A stretch of 64,000 bases of DNA from Streptomyces sp. P3 (GTDB lineage Bacteria > Actinomycetota > Actinomycetes > Streptomycetales > Streptomycetaceae). Below are positions 1 to 10,225 of the stretch, piece by piece (the stretch's first letter is position 1; each line of letters begins with the position of its first letter). The position numbers were made by a program, and so were the translations under genes. The stretch spans positions 1,116,001 to 1,180,000 of the forward strand of contig JAFEKX020000001.1 in the NCBI GenBank assembly GCA_016893485.2, read 5' to 3'. Below the pieces are notes generated by a model. It made no database searches. It saw only the letters and a list, made by a program, of their open reading frames with translations, and was not told the origin of the DNA.

Positions 1-41
1 CTGACCCACGACATCCCCGTATCTCCTGAAAGGCCCCTCCC

Positions 42-654
42 ATGGCACTCACCACGCTCGACCCGCGTACCGCCCTCGTCGTGATCGACCTCCAGGGCGG
101 CATCGTCGGCGCCCCGACCCAGCCGTACAGCGGTCCCCGAGGTCGTCGCCCGTACCGTCGAACTCGCCGACGCCTTCCGGGCGGCCGGTCTTCCGGTGGT
201 CCTGGTCCGGGTCTCCTTCGCCGCGGACGGCGCGGACGCCGTGCCCGGCCGTACCGAGCAGCAGCGCGCCGGTGGCGGGGCCCGCCCCGAGGGCTGGGAC
301 GTCATCGTGGACGACCTGGCCGGGCACCCCGCCGACATCCGGATCACCAAGCGGAACTGGGGCGCCTTCCACGGCACCGACCTCGATGTGCAGCTGCGCC
401 GCCGCGGCGTCACGCAGATCGTGCTGGCCGGCATCGCCACCAGCATCGGCGTCGAGTCGACCGCCCGCGCGGCCCACGAGCACGGCTACCACGTGACCCT
501 CGCCACGGACGCGATGAGCGACCTCGACACGGTCGCGCACACCCACAGCATCGAGCGGATCTTCCCGCGGCTGGGCGAGACGGGCACCTCCGCCGAGGTC
601 CTGGAACTTCTGGCCAAGACCCGCGGCGAGCTGACTTCCGCCTACGCCGGGTAA
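42..654 (+). CDS. Isochorismatase-fold (cysteine hydrolase superfamily) protein
   Basis: About 203 residues, the usual length for this superfamily. The ATG at 42 has a purine-rich GAAAGG upstream. The first strand carries VVIDLQ, with the acidic residue of the catalytic triad at about residue 16. A Lys sits in ITKRNWGAF near residue 103. The position that holds the nucleophilic Cys in nicotinamidase/YcaC-type hydrolases reads IATSIGVEST, so it is Gly at about residue 136; true isochorismatases also lack this Cys. One frame break lies near position 127: the first 28 residues are in one frame and the rest, from VPEVVARTVE onward, in another. Substrate unknown. The gene lies 116 bp ahead of a glycosyltransferase, with no visible functional link. 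Confidence 0.82.
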
Positions 655-770
655 ACCGTTGCCCAACACCAGCCCAATGGGCGGCATCGGGACGGACCGG
701 GTTAGCATCAGCCCACCGCGCCGTTCCACAAACAGGGACGGGCGGCGCAAACAAGGGGGCTAGTAGCCGG

Positions 771-2743
771 ATGTCGGTAAAGGTCAGTGTCGTCGTCCCT
801 GTGTACAACCCAGGGCCTTATATCGAGGATTGCATCTCCTCTCTCCTCAGGCAGTCGCTGCCCAACGATGAGTACGAGGCGATCTTCGTCGACGACGGCT
901 CGACGGACGGCACGGCACGCCCGCGCGGCTCGACGAGATCGCCGCCGAGCACCCCCACATGCACGTCATCCACCAGGAGGCCTCGGGCTGGTCGGGCAAG
1001 CCCCGGAACGTCGGCATCGCCGCGTCCCAGGGCGAGTTCGTCATGTTCGTCGACAACGACGACTACCTCGGCGACGAGGCCCTGGAGCGGATGTACGAGT
1101 ACGGCGTGGCCAACGGCGCCGACGTCATCGTCGGCAAGATGGCCGGCAAGGGCCGCGCCGTGCCGGTGGAGCTGTTCCGCAAGAACTACCCGCACGCGTC
1201 GGTCGCGACCGCGCCGCTGATGGACAGCCTCACCCCGCACAAGATGCTCCGCCGCGCGTTCCTCGACCGCATCAACCTGCGGTTCCCCCGAAGGGCGTCG
1301 GCGTCTTGAGGACCACGTCTTCGTGACGGAGGCCTACCTCGCCGCGGACAACGTCGCCGTGCTCAGCGACTACGTCTGCTACTACCACATCAAGCGCGAG
1401 GACGCCTCGAACGCCGGCTTCCAACGCTTCGACCCCGTCGGCTACTTCAAGAACCTGCGCGAGGCCCTCGACGTCGTCGAGAAGTACACCGAACCCGGTG
1501 CGGCCCGCGACAAGATCTTCCGCCGCTGGCTGCGCGTCGAGATGATGGAGCGCCTCGGCGGAGGCCGTCTCCTCAAGGCCCCGGACGACTACCGTCGTGA
1601 ACTCCTCAAGGAGATCCGCGGGGTCATGACCGAGCGCTTCGGCCCCGGCGTAGCGGCCGGTCTCGGCCCCCGCCTGCGGGTCGTCGCCGCCCTCGCCGCG
1701 GCCGACCGCTACGACGACCTCGTCGACCTCGCCGAGTGGGAGGCCTCCCTCAAGCCGAAGGCGGTCCCCGGCGAGATCGAGTGGCGGGACGGCAAGCTCC
1801 TGGTGCACTACCAGGCCGAGTTCGTCATCGACGGCAAGCCGGCGATCTTCCCCGCCGAGGGCGCCCCTGCTCCCAAGCACCCGGAGCCGAAGACCCTCGC
1901 CGAGGCCACCCACATGCTGACGGCCGACGCCACCCACGTCTTCAAGAAGGCCACGGCCGACCTCGTCGTCCGCGAACGCACCAGCGCCGCCTCGCACTTC
2001 CAGCCCGTGCAGATCTCGCACGAGACGGTCGCCGACGGCGACGGCGTCCGCCTGGTTCTGCACGCCACGGCCACCATCGACCCGGCCACCGCGGCCGGCG
2101 GCTCCCGCTGAGCGGCGGCCTCTGGGACACGTACGTCCGTGTCGTCATCGGCTCCTGGAACAAGGAGTCCCGCCTCGGCCCCGTCCCGCAGCACGGCGAG
2201 AACGCCGGGCACGCCGGTGTCGTCAGCGGCCAGGTCCTGCTGCCGTACTACACGGAGCCGCACGGCAACTTCTCCCTGGACGTCGACAAGGCGAGCAAGC
2301 GCCTCGGCCTCGCCGACCTCAAGCCCGGCGACTTCACCGTCACCGGCGCCCGCGTCGGCGTCCTGCTCCCCTTCTACGTCCCCGCCACCACCGACGTACT
2401 GCTGCGACTGACCCACAAGTCGTCCGGTACGACCCTGGACGTGCCCGGTGTGGTCTCCCCGAGTCCTCCGGCGCACGGCTCGCGGCCGAGGTCCCGGCCG
2501 CCGAGCTGAAGGACGCGGCGTGGAACGCGTCGGTGTGCATGACCCCCGTCCGCCACCGGGCAGCGCTTCCTGGCACTGCCGGTCCGGCTGACCGGGGACG
2601 CGGGCGGTATCCGGGTGGAGGCGGCGCCGAAGGCCCCCAAGTCCGCCGAGCCGAAGCCCGCGCCGAAGCCGGTGGCCGCCAAGCCCAAGGCGTCGCTGGC
2701 CCGCCGGGTGGCCCGCAAGCTGAAGCGCGCCCTGAACAAGTAG
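771..2743 (+). CDS. Family 2 glycosyltransferase, TarS-like
   Basis: The N-terminal GT-A domain begins KVSVVVPVYNPGPYIEDC, followed by the nucleotide-binding VDDGSTDGT and the metal-binding FVDNDDYL. The catalytic-region motif RRLEDHVFVTEAY and CYYHIKRED resemble the poly(ribitol-phosphate) glycosyltransferases TarS/TarP of wall teichoic acid. The C-terminal half (about 330 residues) is a beta-rich region ending in a Lys/Ala/Pro-rich basic tail. Breaks occur near 920, 1290, 2090, 2455 and 2565, yet similarity runs through all of them, giving about 657 residues. The gene precedes rfbC on the same strand and faces the TDP-rhamnose genes, so it probably decorates a cell-surface glycopolymer at the membrane. 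Donor and acceptor cannot be read from the sequence; TarS likeness is a family-level judgement. Confidence 0.85.
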
Positions 2744-2811
2744 CGGTACCCGCACCCGTCGCGGTACCCGGACAAGCAGCATTGCCCGAGCAAGTCGGAG
2801 GACAAGAGAAC

Positions 2812-3420
2812 GTGCGATCACTGGGAATCGAAGGCGCCTGGGTCCTGGAACCCAAGGTCTTCCCTGACGACCGGGGCAGTTTCCACGAGTGGTACCGCGG
2901 CGAGGAGTTCCGCGAGGCCACCGGGTACGACCTGGCTCTGTCCCAGGCCAACTGCTCGGTCTCGCGGCGCGGTGTGGTGCGCGGAGTGCACTTCTCCGAC
3001 GTACCGCCGAGCCAGGCGAAGTATGTGAAGTGCGTGCGCGGCGCCGTCCTCGACGTGGTCGTGGACATCCGCGTCGGCTCTCCCACGTTCGGTCAGTGGG
3101 AGGCCGTCCGGCTGGACGACGACACCAAGCACGCCGTGTTCCTCGCGGAGGGTCTCGGGCACGCGTTCATGGCCCTGACCGACGACGCGACGGTCGTCTA
3201 CCTCTGCTCCACGGGCTACGCGCCCGGCCGTGAGCACGGGATCAACCCGCTCGACCCGGCGCTCGGCATCGCCTGGCCCGAGGGCTTCGAGCCGGTGCTG
3301 TCGGACAAGGACGCCGAGGCGCCGACACTGGCAGAGGCGGAGCAGTCAGGACTTCTTCCGTCCTACGCGGACTGCTCCGCCTACTACGAGCGACTGCGGA
3401 GTGGCCGGCTCAGCGACTGA
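2812..3420 (+). CDS. rfbC: dTDP-4-dehydrorhamnose 3,5-epimerase
   Basis: A 202-residue RmlC cupin, which epimerises C3 and C5 of dTDP-4-keto-6-deoxyglucose in dTDP-L-rhamnose synthesis. Visible signatures are FPDDRGSFHEWY near the N-terminus, the catalytic-His segment RGVVRGVHFSD, the strand KCVRGAVLDVVVDIRVGSP carrying the second catalytic acid, and LGHAFMAL. I chose the GTG at 2812 because GGAGGACAAGAGAA lies just upstream and the family consensus starts here; the open frame extends further upstream without similarity. The last 11 bases overlap the convergent methyltransferase gene. No frame break. The other three TDP-rhamnose genes are on the opposite strand. Confidence 0.95.
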   Translation: MRSLGIEGAWVLEPKVFPDDRGSFHEWYRGEEFREATGYDLALSQANCSVSRRGVVRGVHFSDVPPSQAKYVKCVRGAVLDVVVDIRVGSPTFGQWEAVRLDDDTKHAVFLAEGLGHAFMALTDDATVVYLCSTGYAPGREHGINPLDPALGIAWPEGFEPVLSDKDAEAPTLAEAEQSGLLPSYADCSAYYERLRSGRLSD

Positions 3421-4212
3421 CGCTGAGCTGCTCCACCGAGCGGCGCAGGGGCTCCCAGCCGCGGGACCGCTTGGTCCCGCGGTCCCGCGCTTTGGCGAGG
3501 GGGCCCCAGAAGCCGGCACCGAGCAGCGCCTCGGGCTTCACCGCGGTGGTGCGCTCCAGGATCGCCTCGGGCACCTTCTGCGGGTCCGGGACCTCGAACT
3601 CGGCGACGATCTCGTCGTACTTGTCCTTGAGGACCGTGCTGGTGGGATCCGCGCCGAACACCACGAGCTGGCCGGTGGGCTGCGTGTCGACCAGGACCGT
3701 CACCAGGTCGGGACGGTAGCGGGCGAGGATCTCGACCAGCTTGTAGACGTCACCGGTCCAGGCGTCGGTGTGCCGGTCCCGGGCGGCCTCGTCGATGCTG
3801 CGCGGCAGCATGTCGTCGAAGACGATGACGCTGGCCCAGTCCGAGTGCTTCTCCACGTTGATGAAGTCGCGCAGCGCGTACTCGAACAAATGCATGCCGT
3901 CGATGAACGACAGGTCCAGCGTGGTGGTCCGCCACCAGCCCAACGGGCTGCGGTTGCGGGCCAGTTGACGCAGGGGGTGCCGACCGCCGCGCAGGTGGAC
4001 CAGCGGGTTGTCCCGAGCGAAGAAGTCATCGCTGGTCGCCTTGGCCAGGTGGACGTCACAGCGAATCTCCGTGACCACCTTGAACGCGGGATCGATCGCG
4101 ACGCTGGGCACCCGGGAGAGCGTCAGGCTGCGGCCGTCGTTGACGCCGATCTCCAGGTAGTTGCGGTTCGCGGTTGACTTGTGGAGCCCCGCAGGAACTC
4201 ATGACGTTTCAC
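3410..4212 (-). CDS. Class I SAM-dependent methyltransferase (Methyltransf_24-like)
   Basis: About 267 residues. The N-terminus begins VKRHEFLRG, followed by a SAM-binding motif I (NYLEIGVNDGRSL) and then PSVAIDPAF. Further on, LDLSFIDGMHLFEYALRD and SVIVFDDML are typical of the TylF/cephalosporin-hydroxylase-like methyltransferase family that acts on sugars. The GTG start at 4212 overlaps the rfbD stop (GTGA) and has AAGGAG upstream. One frame break lies near 4180. It is the last gene of the rfbA-rfbB-rfbD run, which suggests O-methylation of a deoxysugar or surface glycan; that role is inferred from context. The gene converges on and overlaps rfbC by 11 bp. Confidence 0.85.
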
Positions 4213-5090
4213 GAAGAAATCTCCTTGCGGATGTGAGGAAGTGCTTCGTGCAGGGCGGACCGCCAGTCCCTCGGCGGTTCCAGACCGACCTCCCGCCACC
4301 GCTCGTGCCCGAGGGCGCTGTAAGCGGGGGCGGGGAGCGGGACGGACGAAGGCCGCGCTGGTGGTGGGGCGGACGCGCTCCGGATCGGCGTCGATGAGCC
4401 GGAACACCTCCTGTGCGAAACCGTGCCAGCTGGTCTCGCCGGAGCTGGTCGCGTGGAACACCCCGTGCGCGCCTTCGACTTGGCCGATGCGGGCGCCGAG
4501 ATCGGCGATCCGAACGGCGACGTCGGCGGTCCAGGTCGGTTGACCGCGCTGGTCGTCGACGACGTCGAGAGTGTCGCGACGTGCCTCGAGCCCGATCATC
4601 GTGCGGACGAAGTTACCCCACCGGCTCCGTACAGCCAAGCCGTGCGCACGACCGCGCTCGAACCGGGCAGTTCCGCCAACACGGCCTGCTCTCCGGCGAG
4701 TTTGGTCCGGCCGTACGCGGTGCGGGGCGCGGTGGGATGGGTCTCCGGGTACGGCGTGCTGCGGGCCTCGCCGTCGAAGACGTAGTCGGTGGAGACGTGC
4801 ACCAGCCGCGCGCCCGAGGCGGCGCAGGCGCGGGCGAGGAGCCGGGGCCCCTCGCCGTTGATGCGAAGGGCCCGCTCCTCGTCGGTCTCGGCGTCGTCCA
4901 CGGCGGTGTACGCCGCGCAGTTCACCACCACGTCGGGGTGGTGTTCCGCGAACGCCCGGTCCACCGACGCGGGGTCGGTGATGTCCAGGGCGGCGCGGTC
5001 GAGTCCGACGAACTGCTCACCGCGCCGGGCGAGTTCCTCCAGCACATCGTGGCCGAGCATCCCGCCGGCACCGGTGACCAGCCACTTCAT
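4209..5090 (-). CDS. rfbD: dTDP-4-dehydrorhamnose reductase
   Basis: About 294 residues. It is the NAD(P)H-dependent short-chain reductase for the last step to dTDP-L-rhamnose. The Rossmann motif VTGAGGMLG starts at residue 5. The body contains DITDPASVDRAF, VVVNCAAYTAVDDAE, VSTDYVFDG and the catalytic YGRTK (Tyr and Lys of YxxxK). The C-terminal substrate domain includes GVFHATSSGETSWHGFA. Breaks lie near 4615 and 4325, after which the expected C-terminus returns in another frame and ends at the GTGA shared with the methyltransferase. The start ATG overlaps the rfbB stop (TGATG), so the three genes are translationally coupled. Confidence 0.93.
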
Positions 5091-6060
5091 CAGCCGCGCT
5101 CCACCCGTGCCTTGAGGGGCTCCCACCAGGCCCGGTTGTCGCGGTACCAGGCGACGGTGTCGGCCAGGCCCGTGGTGAAGTCGTGCTTCGGGGTGTACCC
5201 GAGCTCGTCGTGGATCTTGGACCAGTCGACGGAGTAGCGCAGGTCGTGGCCCTTGCGGTCCTCGACGCGCTCGACCCGGTCCCAGTCCGCGCCGCAGGCC
5301 TCGAGGAGGAGGCCCGTGAGCTCCTTGTTGCTCAGCTCGGTGCCGCCGCCGATGTTGTAGACCTCGCCGGCCCGGCCCTTGGTGCGCACCAGCTCGATGC
5401 CCTGGCAGTGGTCCTCGACGTGCAGCCAGTCGCGGACGTTGAGGCCCTCACCGTAGAGCGGGACCTTCTTGCCGTCGAGGAGGTTGCTGACGAACAGCGG
5501 GATGACCTTCTCGGGGAACTGGTGCGGCCCGTAGTTGTTCGAGCAGCGGGTGACGCGCACGTCCAGGCCGTGGGTGCGGTGGTAGGCCAGGGCGAGCAGG
5601 TCCGAGGACGCCTTCGACGCGGAGTACGGCGAGTTGGGCGCGAGGGGGTGGGTCTCGGGCCAGGAGCCGGACTCGATGGAGCCGTAGACCTCGTCGGTGG
5701 AGATGTGCACGAACGGGGTGCGGTAGCGCAGGGCCGCGTCGAGCAGGACCTGGGTGCCCACCACGTTGGTGCGGACGAAGTCGGCGGCGCCGTTGATCGA
5801 GCGGTCCACGTGGGACTCGGCGGCGAAGTGGACGACCTGGTCCACCTCGGCCATCAGCTTGTCGACCAGTTCGGCGTCGCATATGTCGCCCTGGACGAAC
5901 TCGAGGCGCGGATGGCCGAGTTCGAGATTGTCGAGCGTGCCGGCGTACGTGAGCTTGTCCAGCACCGTGATGCGGGCGCGTCAGGGGCGTCCGAGGCGAG
6001 GAGCGTGCGGACGTACGTGGAACCGATGAAGCCGGCGGCGCCGGTGACGAGGAGATTCAT
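5090..6060 (-). CDS. rfbB: dTDP-glucose 4,6-dehydratase
   Basis: About 324 residues. An extended short-chain dehydrogenase/reductase that converts dTDP-glucose to dTDP-4-keto-6-deoxyglucose using bound NAD+. Motifs: NAD-binding VTGAAGFIGSTYV at residues 5-17, FVQGDICD, VVHFAAESHVDRSI, the family-specific ISTDEVYGSI with its active-site Asp-Glu, YSASKASSD (YxxxK), and CSNNYGPHQFPEKVIPLF. One frame break lies near 5980, in a short C run where one base would restore the frame. The ATG overlaps the rfbA stop (ATGA) and the stop overlaps the rfbD start, marking the middle of a tightly coupled operon. Confidence 0.95.
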
Positions 6061-7122
6061 GAACGGATCTGCACCTTGCTGTGGTCTCCGAGAACGAGGC
6101 GGTGGGCGCTGGGTACCCCCGGAGCGGGGGTCACTTCGACGTGCTTGCCGATGAGCGAGGACTCGATCCGGCCCACCCCGGCGATGGACGAGTCCTGCAG
6201 CACTATGGAGAACTCCAGCTCACTGTCCGTGATGCGGCAGTTCTCCGCGACCGAGGTGAACGGTCCGACGTAGGAGTCGCTCACGACGGTTCCGGAACCG
6301 ATGACGACGGGTCCGACGATGCGCGAACGCTCGATGCGCGCGCCCTCCTCGATGACCACGCGGCCGATGGTCTCGGAGACGTCGTCGACCTCGCCGTCGA
6401 TACGGCGGTCCATGCTCTCCAGGACGGTCCGGTTGACCTCGAGCATGTCGACGACGTTGCCCGTGTCCTTCCAGTAGCCGTGGATGACCGAGGAGCGCAC
6501 GTCGGCGCCGTCGTCGATCAGCTGCTGGATGGCGTGGGTGATCTCGAGTTCGCCGCGCCAGGACGGCTTGATGGCGCGCACGGCGTCGTGGATGGCGGGC
6601 GTGAAGAGGTAGACACCGACCAGGGCGAGGTCGCTCTTGGGGTGCTCCGGCTTCTCCTCCAGGCCGATGACCTGGCCGGATTCGCTCAGTTCCGCGACGC
6701 CGAAGGAGGGGGTCGGGCACGTGGGTGAGGAGGATCTGCGCGTCGGGCTTGTTGGCCTGGAAGCCCTCGACGAGTCCGGTGATGCCGCCGACGATGAAGT
6801 TGTCACCGAGGTACATCACGAAGTCGTCGTCGCCGAGGTACTCGCGCGCGATCAGTACGGCGTGGGCCAGTCCGAGGGGACGGTCCTGCGGGATGTAGGT
6901 GATCTTCAGGCCGAACTTCGACCCGTCACCCACCGCCTCCTCGATCTCCGCCGCGGTGTCACCGACGATGATGCCGACCTCGGTGATTCCCGCGTCGGCG
7001 AGCGATTCGAGCCCGTAGAAAAGGACGGCCTTGTTGGCCACCGGGACGAGCTGTTTTGCCGATGTGTGTGTGATCGGCCTCAGGCGGGATCCAGTGCCGC
7101 CGGAGAGAACGAGAGCCTTCAT
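6057..7122 (-). CDS. rfbA: Glucose-1-phosphate thymidylyltransferase (long form)
   Basis: About 355 residues. It makes dTDP-glucose from dTTP and glucose-1-phosphate, the first step of the TDP-deoxysugar pathway. The nucleotidyltransferase signature LSGGTGSRLRPIT is at residues 6-18, followed by KQLVPVANKAVLFYGLE, YIPQDRPLGLAHAV and FVMYLGDNF. The C-terminal 110 residues form hexapeptide-like repeats (GARIERSRIVGPVVIGSG), so this is the long actinobacterial RmlA form rather than the roughly 290-residue enterobacterial one. One frame break lies near 6712 in a run of five C. It is the first gene of the minus-strand operon; its promoter should lie in the 90 bp upstream of 7122. Confidence 0.94.
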
Positions 7123-7213
7123 CGCTTCACCTTAGCGTCATCTTCCGACGCGCATCGTTCCTCCCTATGTTCGTTTGTTACGACCAGCCAACAATGAGCC
7201 GTACGTGAGGTGT

Positions 7214-7498
7214 CTAAGGTTCCGTCGGGCCGGAGGTGCCGCCCGCCGCGCGCTGGACGTCGGCCTCGACCTCGGCCCGGTCGAGGTCCTCGTCCTTGGC
7301 GTACTCGTTCAGCGCGGCCTGGGCGTCGCGGGCCAGGTCGCGCCAGGCCCGCCAGGCGGTCTCGTAGGTGTCGGTCTGGGACTCGGTCCAGGGTTCGTGG
7401 GCGGGGGCGCCCAGGGAGTCGCGCATCTCCTGGACCCGGGCGCGTGCCGCTTGGGCCGCGCGCTGCTTCTCGACCAGTTCTCCGAAGGTGTGTGCCAC
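7214..7498 (-). CDS. Small conserved hypothetical protein, charged and helical
   Basis: About 94 residues if started at the GTG at 7498 (VAHTFGELVEKQRAAQAARA); an in-frame ATG at 7513 adds five residues, and neither has a convincing ribosome binding site. The sequence is rich in Ala, Glu, Arg and Trp (ETAWRAWRDLARDAQAAL) and probably forms two or three amphipathic helices with no membrane segment. I recognise it as a type of short hypothetical protein common in Streptomyces but know no function. It stands alone between rfbA and the SpoIIE phosphatase gene, all on the minus strand, with 80 bp to the next stop. Confidence 0.62.
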   Translation of the reverse strand: MAHTFGELVEKQRAAQAARARVQEMRDSLGAPAHEPWTESQTDTYETAWRAWRDLARDAQAALNEYAKDEDLDRAEVEADVQRAAGGTSGPTEP

Positions 7499-7578
7499 AA
7501 GCAGGCACCCCATCACGCCGGGCCCGCGCGACCGTCCCGACCTGCCGTTACGTGCCGTAGAGGCACCCGTGCGGCCGT

Positions 7579-10018
7579 CTACCGGTCGAGGGCGATCTCG
7601 GCCCACACCTGCTTGCCGCCGCTCACCGGCACGGTGCCCCAGGCCGCCGACATGGCCTCGACGAGGAGGATGCCGCGGCCTCCGGTGGCCTCCCAGCCGA
7701 TGCTGGTCGGTTTGACCGGGGTGCGCGGCGAGGAGTCGGCCACGGCGACGCGGAAGCGCCGGTTGACGAGGGTGAGGTCGAGGCGGACCGGGCCGTCGGT
7801 GTGCACCAGGGCGTTGGTGACCAGCTCGGAGACGACCAGGAGGATGGTGTCGGTCTCCTCGGTGACGCCCCAGGTGCGCAGGGTGCGCCGGGTGAATCGG
7901 CGGGCGTGCCGGGCGGCCTCGGGGACGCGCCAGACCGTCCAGTTCTCGCGCCGGGGGCGGGTGGCGAGGCCGTCGTAGCGCATGAGGAGGAGGGCCACGT
8001 CGTCCTCGCGGCGGGCGTTGCCGAGCAGGGCGTCGGCGACGAGGCCGAGGTGGGCGGGGTCGGAGACGGCGAGGCCGTGGGCGAGGCGGTCGAGGCCCTC
8101 GTCGATGTCGGCCTCCTTGGACTCCACGAGGCCGTCGGTGGTGAGGGCGACGACGGTGCCGGGCTGGAGCCGGAGCGGGCTCATGGGGAACTCGCCCTGG
8201 ACGACCACGCCGAGCGGTGGTCCGCCCTCCGCGTAGGGGATCTCGGTGCTGCCGTCCGGGTGACGCAGGACGGGGGCAGGTGACCGGCCCGCACGTACCA
8301 GGCGGAACCTTCCTCCAGATCGACGTCGACGTAGCAGCAGGTGGCGAAGAGGTCGGTCTCCAGGTCGATGAGCAGGCGGTTGGCGTGCGAGACGACGACG
8401 TCCGGGGTGCCCTCGACGGCGTAGGCGCGCAGCGCGGTGCGCATCTGGCCCATGAGGGTGGCGGCGCCCGCGTTGTGGCCCTGGACGTCGCCGATGACGA
8501 GGGCGACGTGGTTGTCGGGCAGCGGGATCACGTCGTACCAGTCGCCGCCGACCTCGAGCCCGGCGGTGGTCGGCAGATAGCGGGCGACGGCGACCGCGCC
8601 GGGCAGTTTCGGCAGGCGGCGCGGGAGCAGCTGGCGCTGGAGCATGCCGACGAGTTCGTGCTCGGCGTCGAAGGCGTGGGCGCGCATGAGGGCCTGGCCC
8701 GCGAGACCGGCGGAGGCGGTGAGCAGGGCGCGCTCGTCGGGGCCGAAGACGTGCGGGGCGTCCCAGCCGATGAGGCAGGCCCCGGAGACCCGGCCGCCGG
8801 CGGACAGCGGGAGGACGGCGAGGCCACCGGGTCCGACCTCGGCGAGGGCGGGTTCCAGGTCGGTGCCCGCGGGCCAGATCGCGGCGCGGCCCTCGCGCAG
8901 GGCGGCGGCGAGGGTGGGCATCGTGCGCACGGGCGCGTCGGGCCATTCGCTGCGCCACCCAGGCGCCACAGCTCCGGCCATGCCTCCGGTTCGGGCGGGT
9001 CGAGGACGGTGACGACGAGCCGGTCGCCCTCCAGTTCGGCGAGCGCGATCCGGTCGGCGCGCAGCGGTTTGCGCAGGGCGGCGACGACGGCCTGGCTGAC
9101 GTCACGGACCGTGCCGGCCATGGCCAGGGCGGCGGCGAGGCGCTGGACGCGGGCCACGTCGTTGACGCCGGAGCGCAGCTGGGAGGCGTCGCCGACGGTC
9201 CCGACCAGGCGGGCGGGGCGGCCGTCGCCGCCGGGCAGGAGCCGCCCGCGCAGCCGCAGCCACTTGGGTGTTCCGGAGGGCTGCAGGACCCGGAACTCCA
9301 GTTCGCGGTCGCCGATGGCCATGTGGTCGGCCTCGACGACGGACATCAGCGAGGGCAGGTCCTCCGGGACGGTCATTCCGAGGAGGGTCTCGACCCGGCC
9401 GTCGAACTCGTCCGGGCCGAGTCCGAACAGGTCCAGGACCTCGTCGCCGATCTCGACCCGCCCGGTGTCCATGGCCAGGTCGAACGCGCCCGCCGCCAGG
9501 TCCTCACCCGCGACGGCCTCGCCGGGCACCGGGATCGCGACCGCCTCGGCGACCAGCGCGAGGCACGCGCGGTCGTCGGCGCCGAAGCCGTCCGGGCGCT
9601 CGCTCACCGCGAGGAGACAGCCACCGCCCCGGTCATCGTGCACGGGCAGCGCCGCCAGGTGGAACTCCGCCGAGGGCAGCCGCCGCGAGTCGCAGCCCAC
9701 GGCCAGTTCCGCGGGGCCGAGCCACACCGCGTGTCCGGCCCGCCACGCCTCGGCGGCCGGCGCTCCCCCGGACGCCGGATATCCGTCCCGCAGCCCGTAC
9801 AGCGTGCGCGGCACCCCGACCGTCTCGACCAGGCACAGCAGGTCGCCGTCGGCTCCGGGGGTGTACACCCCGGCGAAGCTCGCACCGGCGAAGACGAGGG
9901 CCTGTTCGAGGACCCGGCGCAGCCGTTCGCGGGGGTCGAGATCGACTGTGAGCGTTTTGAGGGCAAGTTCGGCACGCAGCGTTCGCGTTCCGCGTCCCTC
10001 AACGCCCTCACTGACCAC
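7579..10018 (-). CDS. GAF-PAS-GAF-SpoIIE phosphatase with C-terminal HATPase domain
   Basis: About 813 residues over three frames (breaks near 8960 and 8270). Order: an N-terminal GAF-like sensor to about residue 130; a PAS-like segment ending LEFRVLQPSGTPKWLRLRG; a second GAF (GPGGLAVLPLSAGG, GACLIGWDAP); the linker LQRQLLPRRLPKLPG; the PP2C/SpoIIE phosphatase with metal-binding GGDWYDVIPL and VIGDVQGHN; and a C-terminal RsbW-like ATPase with VSELVTNALVHT and GGRGILLVEAMS. Proteins of this kind dephosphorylate STAS antagonists and can bind sigma factors or STAS proteins. The start is uncertain: the GTG at 10018 is taken, but the open frame continues upstream. It diverges from ramC. Confidence 0.87.
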
Positions 10019-10225
10019 GTCCGCAATTACAGCGCTTATGTGCCGACTGCGCAGCCCCTGTGACCGTTCCGTGGCGATGAGGGACCAGATGGACCCTTGC
10101 TCCGGCTCGAAAGGTGCCGAACAAGTCTTTACGCGTGCGTAGCGCACAGGTTTCTCGTGACAGGCGTGACTGTCCCCTCTGTGGCCCGGCTGGGAGATTC
10201 GACCCGGGCCACAGAGGGGGACGAC

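Noticed and set aside
1808..2821. Long minus-strand open frame opposite the glycosyltransferase
   Set aside because: Low-complexity Arg/Gly/Leu sequence, mirror of a real gene.
8217..10142. Long plus-strand open frame opposite the SpoIIE gene
   Set aside because: Gly/Ala/Arg-rich shadow frame caused by high GC; no motif, no ribosome binding site, while the minus strand has full domain similarity.
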